From positions 1 to 32,765 of the forward strand of contig CALQQB010000054.1 of assembly GCA_943332615.1 (NCBI GenBank): DNA of 32,765 nucleotides, in the 5' to 3' direction. Position numbers and translations under genes: made by a program. Origin of the DNA: Phenylobacterium deserti (GTDB lineage: Bacteria > Pseudomonadota > Alphaproteobacteria > Caulobacterales > Caulobacteraceae). Below are positions 1 to 6,626 of the stretch, one piece after another. How positions within the stretch are numbered: the first letter of the stretch is position 1; the number at the start of each line of letters is the position of its first letter. The notes below the pieces were generated by a model. The model saw only the letters and a list, made by a program, of their open reading frames with translations, searched no databases and had not been told where the DNA came from.

Positions 1-178
1 AAAGCGGGATGGACCCGATCCGCGATCTCCATACAGGCCAGCGGCAGTGAACGGCCGCATCAAACAGGCCGGACACACGGAAGCACCTGAACCTGCGCGC
101 TCAGCTCTCGAAAAACCCCTTGCATCCATCGGGGCGTCCACACACGGACCTTCTGAAGGTCGCCAGTACGCCACACCC
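1..178. other. Left edge, no recognised gene
   Basis: An open plus-strand frame enters from the window edge and ends at a TGA at 48-50. It could be the 3' end of a truncated gene, but 15 residues are too few to identify. The rest, up to the stop codon of the PQQ dehydrogenase, shows only a weak 5-bp inverted repeat (52-56 with 67-71) and the palindrome listed separately. No T-tract follows either structure on either strand, so neither can be called a terminator. Confidence 0.2.
147..161. repeat. 15-nt near-perfect palindrome
   Basis: GACCTTC, one central T, then GAAGGTC: a perfect 7-bp inverted repeat with a single central base. It lies 17 bp beyond the 3' end of the PQQ-dehydrogenase gene. 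One base is too short for an RNA hairpin loop and there is no T-run, so a protein-binding site or chance symmetry is more likely than a terminator. Confidence 0.3.
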
Positions 179-2149
179 TTACGGCAGCGCGAACACCTGG
201 ATCGCCGCGCCCGTGGTCGGGCTGTCGAGGAAGCTGCCGCCGGTGGCGACCACCGCCACGTACTGGCGGCCGTCCTTGCCTTGATAGGTGATCGGGGTGG
301 CGTGGGCGGAGGCGACGAGTTTCTGGGTCCAGAGTTCGGCGCCGGTCTTGGTCTCGAAGGCGCGCAGGCGGGCGTCGTCGGTGGCGCCGATGAAGGTGAC
401 GCCGCCGGCGGTGGTGATCGATCCGCCGACGTTGGGGCGACCGGTCCTGGCCGCGTCGCCGGACAGGTTGTCGCTAACGCCCAGGGGCTTCTGCCAGGCG
501 ATCTCACCGGTGTTGACGTTGATGGCGGTGAGCGTGCCCCAGGGCGGGGCCTGGCAGGGCATGCGGGTCTCGGGCTGCTGGAAGCGGCCCAGCACCGGGT
601 TGGAGGCGGTGGTCGCCGTGCCGTCGGCGCCGATGGCGTTCTGGGCGATCTGGCCGAAGTTGTTGGCGTTGACGATGTAGTAGCCCAGCGCCGGGTCGAA
701 CGATCCGCCGCCCCAGTTGGCGCCGCCCTGGTAGCCGGGGAACTGCACGGTCGGCGCCTTGAAACCGGTGGGCAGGTAGGGTCCGCCCAGCTGCATGCCG
801 TTGTCGATCACCAGCTTCCGGCAATAGGCCTCGTGCTCCGGCGTGACCTTGGACAGGTCCTGCAGGGTGACGCCCTGGCGCGCGAACGGGGCCGGCTTCA
901 GCGGGAACGGCTGGGTCGGCCAGGCGGCCTCGCTGGGATTGTCGCTGGCCGGCACGGGCCGCTCCTCGACGCCGTAGATCGGCTTGCCGGTGACGCGGTC
1001 GAACAGGAACAGCAGGCCGACTTTGGAGACGACGGCCACGGCGGGGATGGTCTTGCCGCCCTGCTTCACGTCGATCAACGCCGGGGGCGCCTCGGCGTCG
1101 AAGTCCCAGATATCGTGGTGCACCAGCTGGAAGTGCCAGAGGTATTTGCCGGTGTTGGCGTCGGCCGCGACGATCGAGCTGGAGTAGAGGTTGGCGCCCT
1201 TGCGGTCGCCGCCGTAGCGGTCCCAGGTCGGTGCGCCCAGGGGCATGTAGACGATGCCGCGCTTCACATCGACCGTCAGGAAGCCCCAGACGTTGACGCC
1301 GGAGCGGCCCTTCCAGCTTTCGCCCTCCCAGGTCTCGTGGCCGGGTTCGCCCGGACGGGCCACGGTGTGGAAGGTCCAGGCCAGCTTACCGGTGCGCATG
1401 TCCCAGGCCCGCACGTCGCCGGCCGCGCCCTTGGCCGGCGCCTCCTGGGTGGCGGAGCCGGTGATGACGAGGTTTTTGTAGACGAGTGGCGGCGAGGTCA
1501 TGCCCACGTTGGCGTTGGGAATCCCCTGCAGAATCTCCGGCGTCTTCATGTCAACCACGCCGTCCTGGCCGAAGCCGGCAGCGGGCTTGCCGGTGCGGGC
1601 GTCCAGCGCGATCAGGAAGCCGTCGCGGGTGCCGAACACGATGCGGGCCCCGACCTTGCCGTCGCCCGGCCAGTATTCGACCCCGCGGAGCGAGGGCGCG
1701 CCGGGGGTCTTGACGTCATAGCCCCAGACTTCCTTGCCGGTCTCCGGCTCCAGGGCGACCACCCGGCGATAGGGGGTGGTGACGTACATCAGGCCGTTCA
1801 CGACCAGCGGCGTGGCCTCGGAGCTGGCCGGGCGCGGGCCGCGACGCCGCGCATTGGGCGGGGCGCCGGGCGGCGGGCCAAGCCCCTCGGCCTGACGCTG
1901 GGCCTGTTCCTGGGCGCTGGGTGTGGGGGGCGCCGCAGCGGCCGGGGCCTCGATCTTGTAGGTCCAGGCAGGCTTCAGCCGGGCGGCGTTGACGGCGGTG
2001 ATGGCCTTCAGCGGGGAATAGCGCATGCCGCCGGCGTCGTGGCCGTAGGTGGGCCAGTCGCCCGGGCCGGCCGCCTGGGCCGCCCCCCCCGCGCACAGCG
2101 CCAAGAGGAGCCCGCCGGCCGCCAGCCGCCGCTGTCCCTGAACGCCCAT
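179..2149 (-). CDS. Periplasmic PQQ-dependent dehydrogenase (glucose/quinate dehydrogenase-like)
   Basis: Quinoprotein of the PQQ beta-propeller alcohol/glucose/quinate dehydrogenase class, about 656 aa. It should oxidise a polyol, sugar or cyclitol acid in the periplasm and pass electrons to the respiratory chain. A Sec signal peptide (basic residues about 7-8, hydrophobic 10-24, AQA cleavage near 26) leads into the family opening motif DWPTYGHD and repeated W-motif blades such as TGKEVW, TGKLAW and TGEIAW. The multi-pass membrane anchor of classical QuiA/Gcd enzymes is absent. A Pro/Ala/Arg-rich low-complexity insert (about 67-110) separates the first blade from the TPLVV segment. I chose ATG at 2149 because GGGAGG lies five bases upstream; the GTG at 2155 overlaps that site. 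It is divergent from the aroQ-like gene, so quinate or shikimate is a reasonable but unproven substrate. Confidence 0.85.
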   Translation of the reverse strand: MGVQGQRRLAAGGLLLALCAGGAAQAAGPGDWPTYGHDAGGMRYSPLKAITAVNAARLKPAWTYKIEAPAAAAPPTPSAQEQAQRQAEGLGPPPGAPPNARRRGPRPASSEATPLVVNGLMYVTTPYRRVVALEPETGKEVWGYDVKTPGAPSLRGVEYWPGDGKVGARIVFGTRDGFLIALDARTGKPAAGFGQDGVVDMKTPEILQGIPNANVGMTSPPLVYKNLVITGSATQEAPAKGAAGDVRAWDMRTGKLAWTFHTVARPGEPGHETWEGESWKGRSGVNVWGFLTVDVKRGIVYMPLGAPTWDRYGGDRKGANLYSSSIVAADANTGKYLWHFQLVHHDIWDFDAEAPPALIDVKQGGKTIPAVAVVSKVGLLFLFDRVTGKPIYGVEERPVPASDNPSEAAWPTQPFPLKPAPFARQGVTLQDLSKVTPEHEAYCRKLVIDNGMQLGGPYLPTGFKAPTVQFPGYQGGANWGGGSFDPALGYYIVNANNFGQIAQNAIGADGTATTASNPVLGRFQQPETRMPCQAPPWGTLTAINVNTGEIAWQKPLGVSDNLSGDAARTGRPNVGGSITTAGGVTFIGATDDARLRAFETKTGAELWTQKLVASAHATPITYQGKDGRQYVAVVATGGSFLDSPTTGAAIQVFALP

Positions 2150-2193
2150 ATGCACCTCCCTGCCCGCCAGCCTGTCGCCGGTCGTTGGGCCGC

Positions 2194-2221
2194 AATGTAC
2201 GAACTAGTGCGTTTTGGTCAA
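2194..2221 (-). promoter_or_regulatory. Candidate promoter of the PQQ dehydrogenase
   Basis: Read on the minus strand, TTGACC (2216-2221) and TACATT (2194-2199) are separated by 16 bp. This would place transcription start near 2187 and give a leader of about 38 nt before the ATG at 2149. The operator-like repeat at 2196-2213 fills the spacer and overlaps the -10 element, the arrangement expected for steric repression. It is a sequence match only. Confidence 0.5.
2196..2213. promoter_or_regulatory. Operator-like repeat 1 (probable TetR-family site)
   Basis: The 18-mer TGTACGAACTAGTGCGTT contains an almost perfect dyad: ACGnACTAGTnCGT matches its own reverse complement at 12 of 14 positions (2199-2212). 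A related copy lies 52 bp to the right. Palindromes of this size are typical of TetR-family operators, and a TetR gene lies 2 kb downstream in the same cluster. The regulator assignment is inference. Confidence 0.5.
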
Positions 2222-2247
2222 CAAGGGTCGAGGGACGATTCCAATAT

Positions 2248-2265
2248 TGTACGGACTGGTGTGTT
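2248..2265. promoter_or_regulatory. Operator-like repeat 2
   Basis: TGTACGGACTGGTGTGTT matches repeat 1 at 15 of 18 positions in the same orientation, exactly 52 bp further right, about five helical turns. Its own dyad is weaker, with 8 of 14 symmetric positions. It lies just upstream of, and touches, a possible -35 for the aroQ-like gene. Two phased sites in a divergent promoter suggest joint control of both directions. Confidence 0.45.
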
Positions 2266-2292
2266 CACATCGCCGAAAAGGTCGGTTATCGA
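2264..2292 (+). promoter_or_regulatory. Weak candidate promoter for the aroQ-like operon
   Basis: TTCACA (2264-2269) resembles a -35 and TATCGA (2287-2292) is a poor -10 at 17-bp spacing, 66 bp before the aroQ ATG. The -10 matches consensus poorly, so this is only the best-placed candidate. Confidence 0.2.
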
Positions 2293-2358
2293 TGGCGGCA
2301 GGCGCCTGAGGCTTCCGCGTCCGCGGCGCGACACCAACGAAGCGGGAGGAATTGAGCG

Positions 2359-2811
2359 ATGTCCAAGCTGGTCTACCTGCTGAACGGGCCCAACCTCAAC
2401 CTGCTCGGGCTGCGCGAGCCGCACCTGTATGGCTCCAAGACCCTGAAGGACGTGGAGGCGCTGTGCCGGCCGGTGGCCGAGCGCCACGGCTTCGACCTGG
2501 AGTTCCGCCAGACCAACCGCGAATACGAGATGGTCGACTGGATCCAGGAGGCGCGGCAGGCGGCCGGGCTGGTGATCAACCCGGCGGGCTTCACCTACAA
2601 CGCAGTGCCGGTGCTGGACGCCATCAAGATGTGCGAGTGCCCGGTGGTGGAGGTGCATATCTCAAATATCCACAAGCGCGCCGAGACCGAGGCCCACTGG
2701 CGCGCCGACAGCATCATGAGCGCGGCGGCCACGGGCGTGATCGCCGGGCTGGGCGTACAGGGCTACCCGCTGGCGCTCGAATACATCGGCCAGGCAATCG
2801 CCGCGCAATAG
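2359..2811 (+). CDS. aroQ: Type II 3-dehydroquinate dehydratase-like protein with altered substrate pocket
   Basis: 150-aa member of the type II dehydroquinase family, which reversibly dehydrates 3-dehydroquinate to 3-dehydroshikimate as a dodecamer. The fold signature is clear: NGPNLNLLG (9-17), REPHLYG with Arg19 and the catalytic Tyr24, Glu98 and His100 in VEVHISN, and GVIAGLGVQGY near 127-136. Two positions that contact the ring hydroxyls differ from the canonical enzyme: the His of the usual THTS motif is Tyr80, and the Arg of the HxREEFR segment is Glu111. Arg107 and Asp87 are kept. GGGAGG lies about 10 bases before the ATG. Its place between a PQQ dehydrogenase and an MFS transporter points to catabolism rather than aromatic amino acid biosynthesis. 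It may act on 3-dehydroquinate or on a related compound. Confidence 0.8.
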   Translation: MSKLVYLLNGPNLNLLGLREPHLYGSKTLKDVEALCRPVAERHGFDLEFRQTNREYEMVDWIQEARQAAGLVINPAGFTYNAVPVLDAIKMCECPVVEVHISNIHKRAETEAHWRADSIMSAAATGVIAGLGVQGYPLALEYIGQAIAAQ

Positions 2812-2827
2812 GATCGGGGGACACCAC

Positions 2828-4129
2828 ATGACCGCAGCGACCGTCGCCGGCGCGCTCAAGCCCACCCGGGTCCGCCTGCTGATCCTCGCCCTGCTGACGC
2901 TGGGCACCATGATCAACTACCTGGACCGCACGGTGATCAGCGTCGCCGCGCCCTCAATGAGCAAGGAGCTGGCGCTGGATCCCGCGGTGATGGGGCTGGT
3001 GTTCTCGGCCTTCTCCTGGACCTACGCGGCGGCGCAGATTCCCGGCGGCATCTTCCTCGACCGGGTCGGGGCGCGGCTCACCTACTTCTTCTCGGTGACG
3101 ATCTGGTCGGTGTTCACGGTGCTGCAGGGCTTCACCCTCGGCCTGGGCACCCTGCTGGCCTTCCGCATGGGCCTGGGCGTGGCGGAGGCCCCTTGCTTCC
3201 CGGCCAACAGCCGCATCCTGGCGATCTGGTTTCCGCAGGCGGAGCGAGCGCGGGCCAACAGCGTCTATTCGGTCGGCCAGTACTTCGGCCTGGCGTTCCT
3301 GAGCCCCGTGCTGTTCGCGATCACAGCCACGTTCGGTTGGCGGGCGCTGTTCATCGGTGTGGGCGCGATCGGCATCGTGTTCGGCTTCCTCTGGCTCGCC
3401 AGCTACCGCGAGCCGGATACCAGCAAGCTTGTGAACCAGGCCGAGCTCGACCACATCGAGGCCGGCGGCGGCCTGGGCCACAAGCAGAAGCAGCTGAGCT
3501 TCCGCTGGAGCCATCTGACGTTCCTGCTGCGCCAGCGCCAGATCGTCGGCGCGGCGATCGGCCAGTTCGCCGGCAACGCCACCATGGTGTTCTTCCTGAC
3601 CTGGTTTCCCACCTACCTCGCCACGGAGCGGCATATGCCCTGGCTGAAGGTCGGGTTCTACGCGGTGCTGCCGTTCATCGCCGCCTCGGTGGGCGTGGTG
3701 GTGGGCGGGCAGCTGTCGGACCGCCTGCTGCGCAGGACCGGCAACGCCACCCTGGCCCGCAAGCTGCCGGTGATCGCCGGGCTGTTCCTAGCCTCCACCA
3801 TCGTCGGGGCCAATTTCGTGGACGACAACCGGGCGGTAATCGCGATCCTGTCGGTGGCCTTCTTCGGCCAGGGCATGGTCAACCTGGGCTGGACCCTGAT
3901 CACCGATGTCGCGCCGAAGCCGCTGATCGGGCTGACCGGCGGGCTCTTCAACCTGGCCGCCAACCTGGCCGGGATCGTCACGCCGCTAGCGATCGGACTG
4001 ATCGTGAAAGAAACAGGATCGTTCTTCTATGCCCTGGCCTTCATCGGGGTGATCGCGCTGATCGGCGCCTTCTCATACATTTTCATTCTAGGACCGGTAC
4101 GCCGTGTAGAGTTCAATGGGGATGCCTGA
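2828..4129 (+). CDS. MFS transporter, anion:cation symporter family
   Basis: 433-aa, 12-helix major facilitator protein resembling the ACS family, which moves organic acids such as hexuronates, galactonate and phthalate. Visible signatures are NYLDRTVISVAAPSM in helix 1, the loop 2-3 motif GGIFLDRVGAR (near residues 75-85), and ITDVAPK followed by GLTGGLFNLAANLAGIVTP (about 358-390) late in the protein. It starts 16 bp after the aroQ-like stop, preceded by GGGGG, so the two are surely co-transcribed. The likely cargo is the organic acid made or used by the neighbouring enzymes (quinate-, shikimate- or protocatechuate-like). Sequence alone does not settle this. Confidence 0.88.
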   Translation: MTAATVAGALKPTRVRLLILALLTLGTMINYLDRTVISVAAPSMSKELALDPAVMGLVFSAFSWTYAAAQIPGGIFLDRVGARLTYFFSVTIWSVFTVLQGFTLGLGTLLAFRMGLGVAEAPCFPANSRILAIWFPQAERARANSVYSVGQYFGLAFLSPVLFAITATFGWRALFIGVGAIGIVFGFLWLASYREPDTSKLVNQAELDHIEAGGGLGHKQKQLSFRWSHLTFLLRQRQIVGAAIGQFAGNATMVFFLTWFPTYLATERHMPWLKVGFYAVLPFIAASVGVVVGGQLSDRLLRRTGNATLARKLPVIAGLFLASTIVGANFVDDNRAVIAILSVAFFGQGMVNLGWTLITDVAPKPLIGLTGGLFNLAANLAGIVTPLAIGLIVKETGSFFYALAFIGVIALIGAFSYIFILGPVRRVEFNGDA

Positions 4130-4165
4130 AATGGGGCCGACGCCTGAAGCGGGGCGATCTGGGGG

Positions 4166-4879
4166 ATGCGCGTGGCGCGGCAAGTAACGAAGCGTAGGGC
4201 CAAGGACGAGGCGGCTTCCCATGCGTCAGCGGGGGGGGGCAAGGTGGTCGCACGCGCCAAGACCCGCACCAACGACCCGGACCGCACCAAGGCCAACATT
4301 ATCGAGATCGCCACCCACGAGTTCTCGGAGAAGGGCCTGTCCGGCGCCCGGATCGACGAGATCGCCGAGCGCACCCGCACCTCCAAGCGGATGATCTACT
4401 ACTACTTCGAGAGCAAGGAGGGCCTCTACCGGGCCGTCCTGGAGGACAGCTACCGCCGCATCCGCACGATCGAGGCGTCGCTGGACCTGGAGAACAAGCC
4501 GCCGCTGGAGGCGCTGGCCCAGCACGTGCGCTTCACCTTCGACTACCAGCTCGGCAACCAGGAATTTATCCGGCTGGTCATGGTGGAGAACATCCATCAC
4601 GGCCAGCACATCGCCCAACTGTCGCGCACGCAGCAGGAGGGCATGGGCGCCATCGAGACACTGCGGAACATCGTCGAACGCGGGATCGAGGCCGGGGTCA
4701 TGCGCAAGGATCTCGACCCGATCGACCTGCACATGTCGATCAGCGCCCTCTCCTTCTTCAACGTCGCCAACCGGCACACCTTCTCGACCATTTTCAAGGT
4801 CGACATGACCACCCCGGCGGCCACGGCCGCGCGGCGCGAGTCGGTGGCTGACATGATCCTGCGGTTCGTCGCGCCTTAG
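4166..4879 (+). CDS. TetR/AcrR-family transcriptional regulator
   Basis: 237-aa one-component regulator. A basic N-terminal extension (1-40) precedes a standard TetR DNA-binding domain (about 42-90): EIATHEFSEKGLSGARIDEIAERTRTSKRMIYYYF. The ligand-binding C-terminal domain is helical and not specific enough to name an effector. It lies between the transporter and ligC, so it probably controls this cluster, in place of the LysR-type LigR known from Sphingobium. The start is uncertain. ATG 4166 abuts a G5 run, GTG 4172 has better spacing to that run, and GTG 4244 follows a run of nine G residues at 4231-4239 and would begin a protein of usual family length. The G9 tract lies inside the reading frame if an upstream start is used. 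Confidence 0.85.
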   Translation: MRVARQVTKRRAKDEAASHASAGGGKVVARAKTRTNDPDRTKANIIEIATHEFSEKGLSGARIDEIAERTRTSKRMIYYYFESKEGLYRAVLEDSYRRIRTIEASLDLENKPPLEALAQHVRFTFDYQLGNQEFIRLVMVENIHHGQHIAQLSRTQQEGMGAIETLRNIVERGIEAGVMRKDLDPIDLHMSISALSFFNVANRHTFSTIFKVDMTTPAATAARRESVADMILRFVAP

Positions 4880-4897
4880 CCTTTCGGGTGCGGCATT

Positions 4898-4950
4898 GTA
4901 TGTTACACATACGACTAGACTGGCGATTTCGAAACAAACTATCCAGTTGG
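4898..4950. promoter_or_regulatory. Inverted repeats upstream of ligC
   Basis: The 118-bp gap between tetR and ligC holds GTATGT-TAC-ACATAC (4898-4912), a perfect 6-bp inverted repeat. It is followed by ACGACTAG (4911-4918), which resembles the core of operator repeat 1 with one base missing. A second dyad, AACT-4-AGTT, lies at 4937-4948. These are plausible regulator-binding sites for the lig operon. I could not find a convincing -35/-10 pair here. Confidence 0.3.
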
Positions 4951-4997
4951 TCCATTTTTGACTATCGACCGACGGCAAGAGCGGGGAGAACGCCACG

Positions 4998-5939
4998 ATG
5001 AAAGTGGTCATGGCCGGCCAAGGGGCCTTCGGGATCAAGCACCTGGAGGCCATGCAGAAGATCGACGGGATTGAGGTCGTGAGCTTGATCGGCGGCTCGG
5101 CTGAATCGACGAAACAGGTCGCCGAGCGCTTCAAGATTCCCCACTGGAGCCTGGACCTCGCCGAAGGTCTGGCCCGCCCCGGCGTCGACGCCGCGATCCT
5201 GGCCACCCCCACCGGCCTGCACACCGCCCAGGCCATCCAATGCCTGGAGGCCGGCAAGCATGTGCAGGTCGAGATCCCGATGTCCGACAGCCTGGCCGAC
5301 GCCGAGCGGCTGGCCGCCCTCGCCGCGAAGAGTGGCAAGGTGGCGATGGCCGGCCACACCCGGCGGTTCAACCCGTCGCACCAATGGATTCACAAGCGCA
5401 TCCAGTCGGGCGAGCTGAAGATCCAGCAGATGGATGTGCAGACCTATTTCTTCCGCCGGAAGAACCTGAACGCGCTGGGCCAGCCGCGATCCTGGACCGA
5501 TCACCTGCTGTGGCACCACGCGGCGCACACGGTTGACCTGTTCCACTACCAGACGGGCGAGACCTGTTCGGTGGCGCGCGGCGTCCAGGGTCCGGCGCAC
5601 CCCGAGCTGGGCATCGCCATGGACATGTCGATCCAGATGAAGGTCCCGTCGGGGGCGGTCTGCACGCTGTCGCTATCGTTCAACAACGACGGGCCGCTGG
5701 GGACCTTCTTCCGCTACATCTGCGACAATGGCACCTACCTCGCCCGCTATGACGACCTGGTGGACGGCAAGGAACAGCCAATCGACGTCTCGAAGGTGGA
5801 TGTCTCCATGAACGGCATCGAACTGCAGGATCGCGAGTTCTTCGCAGCCATCCGCGAGGGCCGCGAGCCGAACAGTTCGGTGGCCCAGGTGCTGCCCGCC
5901 TACCAGACCCTCGACCGCATCGAGCGGAGCCTCCTCTGA
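4998..5939 (+). CDS. ligC: 4-carboxy-2-hydroxymuconate-6-semialdehyde dehydrogenase
   Basis: 313-aa Gfo/Idh/MocA oxidoreductase. It oxidises the ring-cleavage product of protocatechuate 4,5-dioxygenase (hemiacetal form) with NAD(P)+ to 2-pyrone-4,6-dicarboxylate. The N-terminal Rossmann motif is GQGAFGIKH (8-16). The central block closely resembles the Sphingobium LigC I recall: HTRRFNPSHQWIH, MDVQTYFFRRKN, WTDHLLWHHAAHTVDLF and SFNNDGPLGTFFRYICDNG. The usual Gfo/Idh EKP catalytic motif is replaced by EIP (near residue 93), as in LigC. A GGGGAG ribosome site precedes the ATG. It is the first gene of the lig operon, and its TGA overlaps the ligK ATG by one base. Confidence 0.96.
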   Translation: MKVVMAGQGAFGIKHLEAMQKIDGIEVVSLIGGSAESTKQVAERFKIPHWSLDLAEGLARPGVDAAILATPTGLHTAQAIQCLEAGKHVQVEIPMSDSLADAERLAALAAKSGKVAMAGHTRRFNPSHQWIHKRIQSGELKIQQMDVQTYFFRRKNLNALGQPRSWTDHLLWHHAAHTVDLFHYQTGETCSVARGVQGPAHPELGIAMDMSIQMKVPSGAVCTLSLSFNNDGPLGTFFRYICDNGTYLARYDDLVDGKEQPIDVSKVDVSMNGIELQDREFFAAIREGREPNSSVAQVLPAYQTLDRIERSLL

Positions 5940-6622
5940 TGGCCCTCGTCGTCCGCAACATCCCCCGCGCCGACGCCGCGACCATCGATGCCCTCGCCGG
6001 CTATGGCGTCGCCACGGTCCACGAGGCCCAGGGCCGCAAGGGCTTGCTGGCGTCGTACATGCGCCCGATCTATCGGCCGGCGATGATCGCCGGCTCCGCG
6101 GTCACCTGCACGGTCGCGCCCGGCGACAACTGGACCATCCACGTCGCCGTCGAACAGTGCCAGGCCGGCGACGTGCTGGTCGTTGCGCCCACCAGCCCGT
6201 GCGAGGACGGCTACTTCGGCGACCTGCTGGCGACGTCCCTCAAGGCCCGCGGCGTGCGCGGCCTGATCATCGACGCCGGGGTGCGAGACATCGCCGTGCT
6301 CACCGAGATGGGCTTTCCCGTCTGGTCCAAGGCCATCTACGCCCAGGGCACGGTCAAGGAGACGCTGGGCGATGTGAACCTGCCCCTGGTCTGCGCCGGC
6401 GCCCTGATCAACCCGGGCGACGTGATCGTCGCCGACGACGACGGGGTCTGCGTGGTCCGCCGCGCCGAGGCGGCCCAGGTCACCCAGGCGGCCGGCAAGC
6501 GCGAAGCCAACGAGACCGACAAGCGCGCGCGGTTCGAAGCGGGAGAATTGGGGCTCGATATCTACGGCATGCGCGAACGGCTGGCGGAGAAGGGCCTGCG
6601 TTACGTGGACGAGGCGCCGTGA
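5939..6622 (+). CDS. ligK: 4-carboxy-4-hydroxy-2-oxoadipate aldolase
   Basis: 227-aa RraA-like class II aldolase that splits 4-carboxy-4-hydroxy-2-oxoadipate into pyruvate and oxaloacetate, the last step of the 4,5-cleavage pathway. It needs a divalent metal. Family signature: GYFGDLLATSLKARGVRG followed by IDAGVRD (near 91-117), with Arg116-Asp117 at the substrate/metal-binding position. The length is usual for LigK/ProA/GalC. It overlaps ligC by one base (TGATG), indicating translational coupling. Pipelines often mislabel such proteins as RraA ribonuclease regulators; the pathway context makes the aldolase call safe. Confidence 0.94.
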   Translation: MALVVRNIPRADAATIDALAGYGVATVHEAQGRKGLLASYMRPIYRPAMIAGSAVTCTVAPGDNWTIHVAVEQCQAGDVLVVAPTSPCEDGYFGDLLATSLKARGVRGLIIDAGVRDIAVLTEMGFPVWSKAIYAQGTVKETLGDVNLPLVCAGALINPGDVIVADDDGVCVVRRAEAAQVTQAAGKREANETDKRARFEAGELGLDIYGMRERLAEKGLRYVDEAP

Positions 6623-6626
6623 TCCC

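Noticed and set aside
47..2383. Long plus-strand open frame opposite the PQQ dehydrogenase
   Set aside because: It is the antisense shadow of a high-GC gene. Its translation is low-complexity Gly/Ala/Arg with no domain, while the minus strand shows clear beta-propeller motifs and a signal peptide.
5939..6622. Reading this gene as RraA, a ribonuclease E inhibitor
   Set aside because: The fold is shared, but its place inside a complete 4,5-cleavage operon and the aldolase Arg-Asp motif support LigK.
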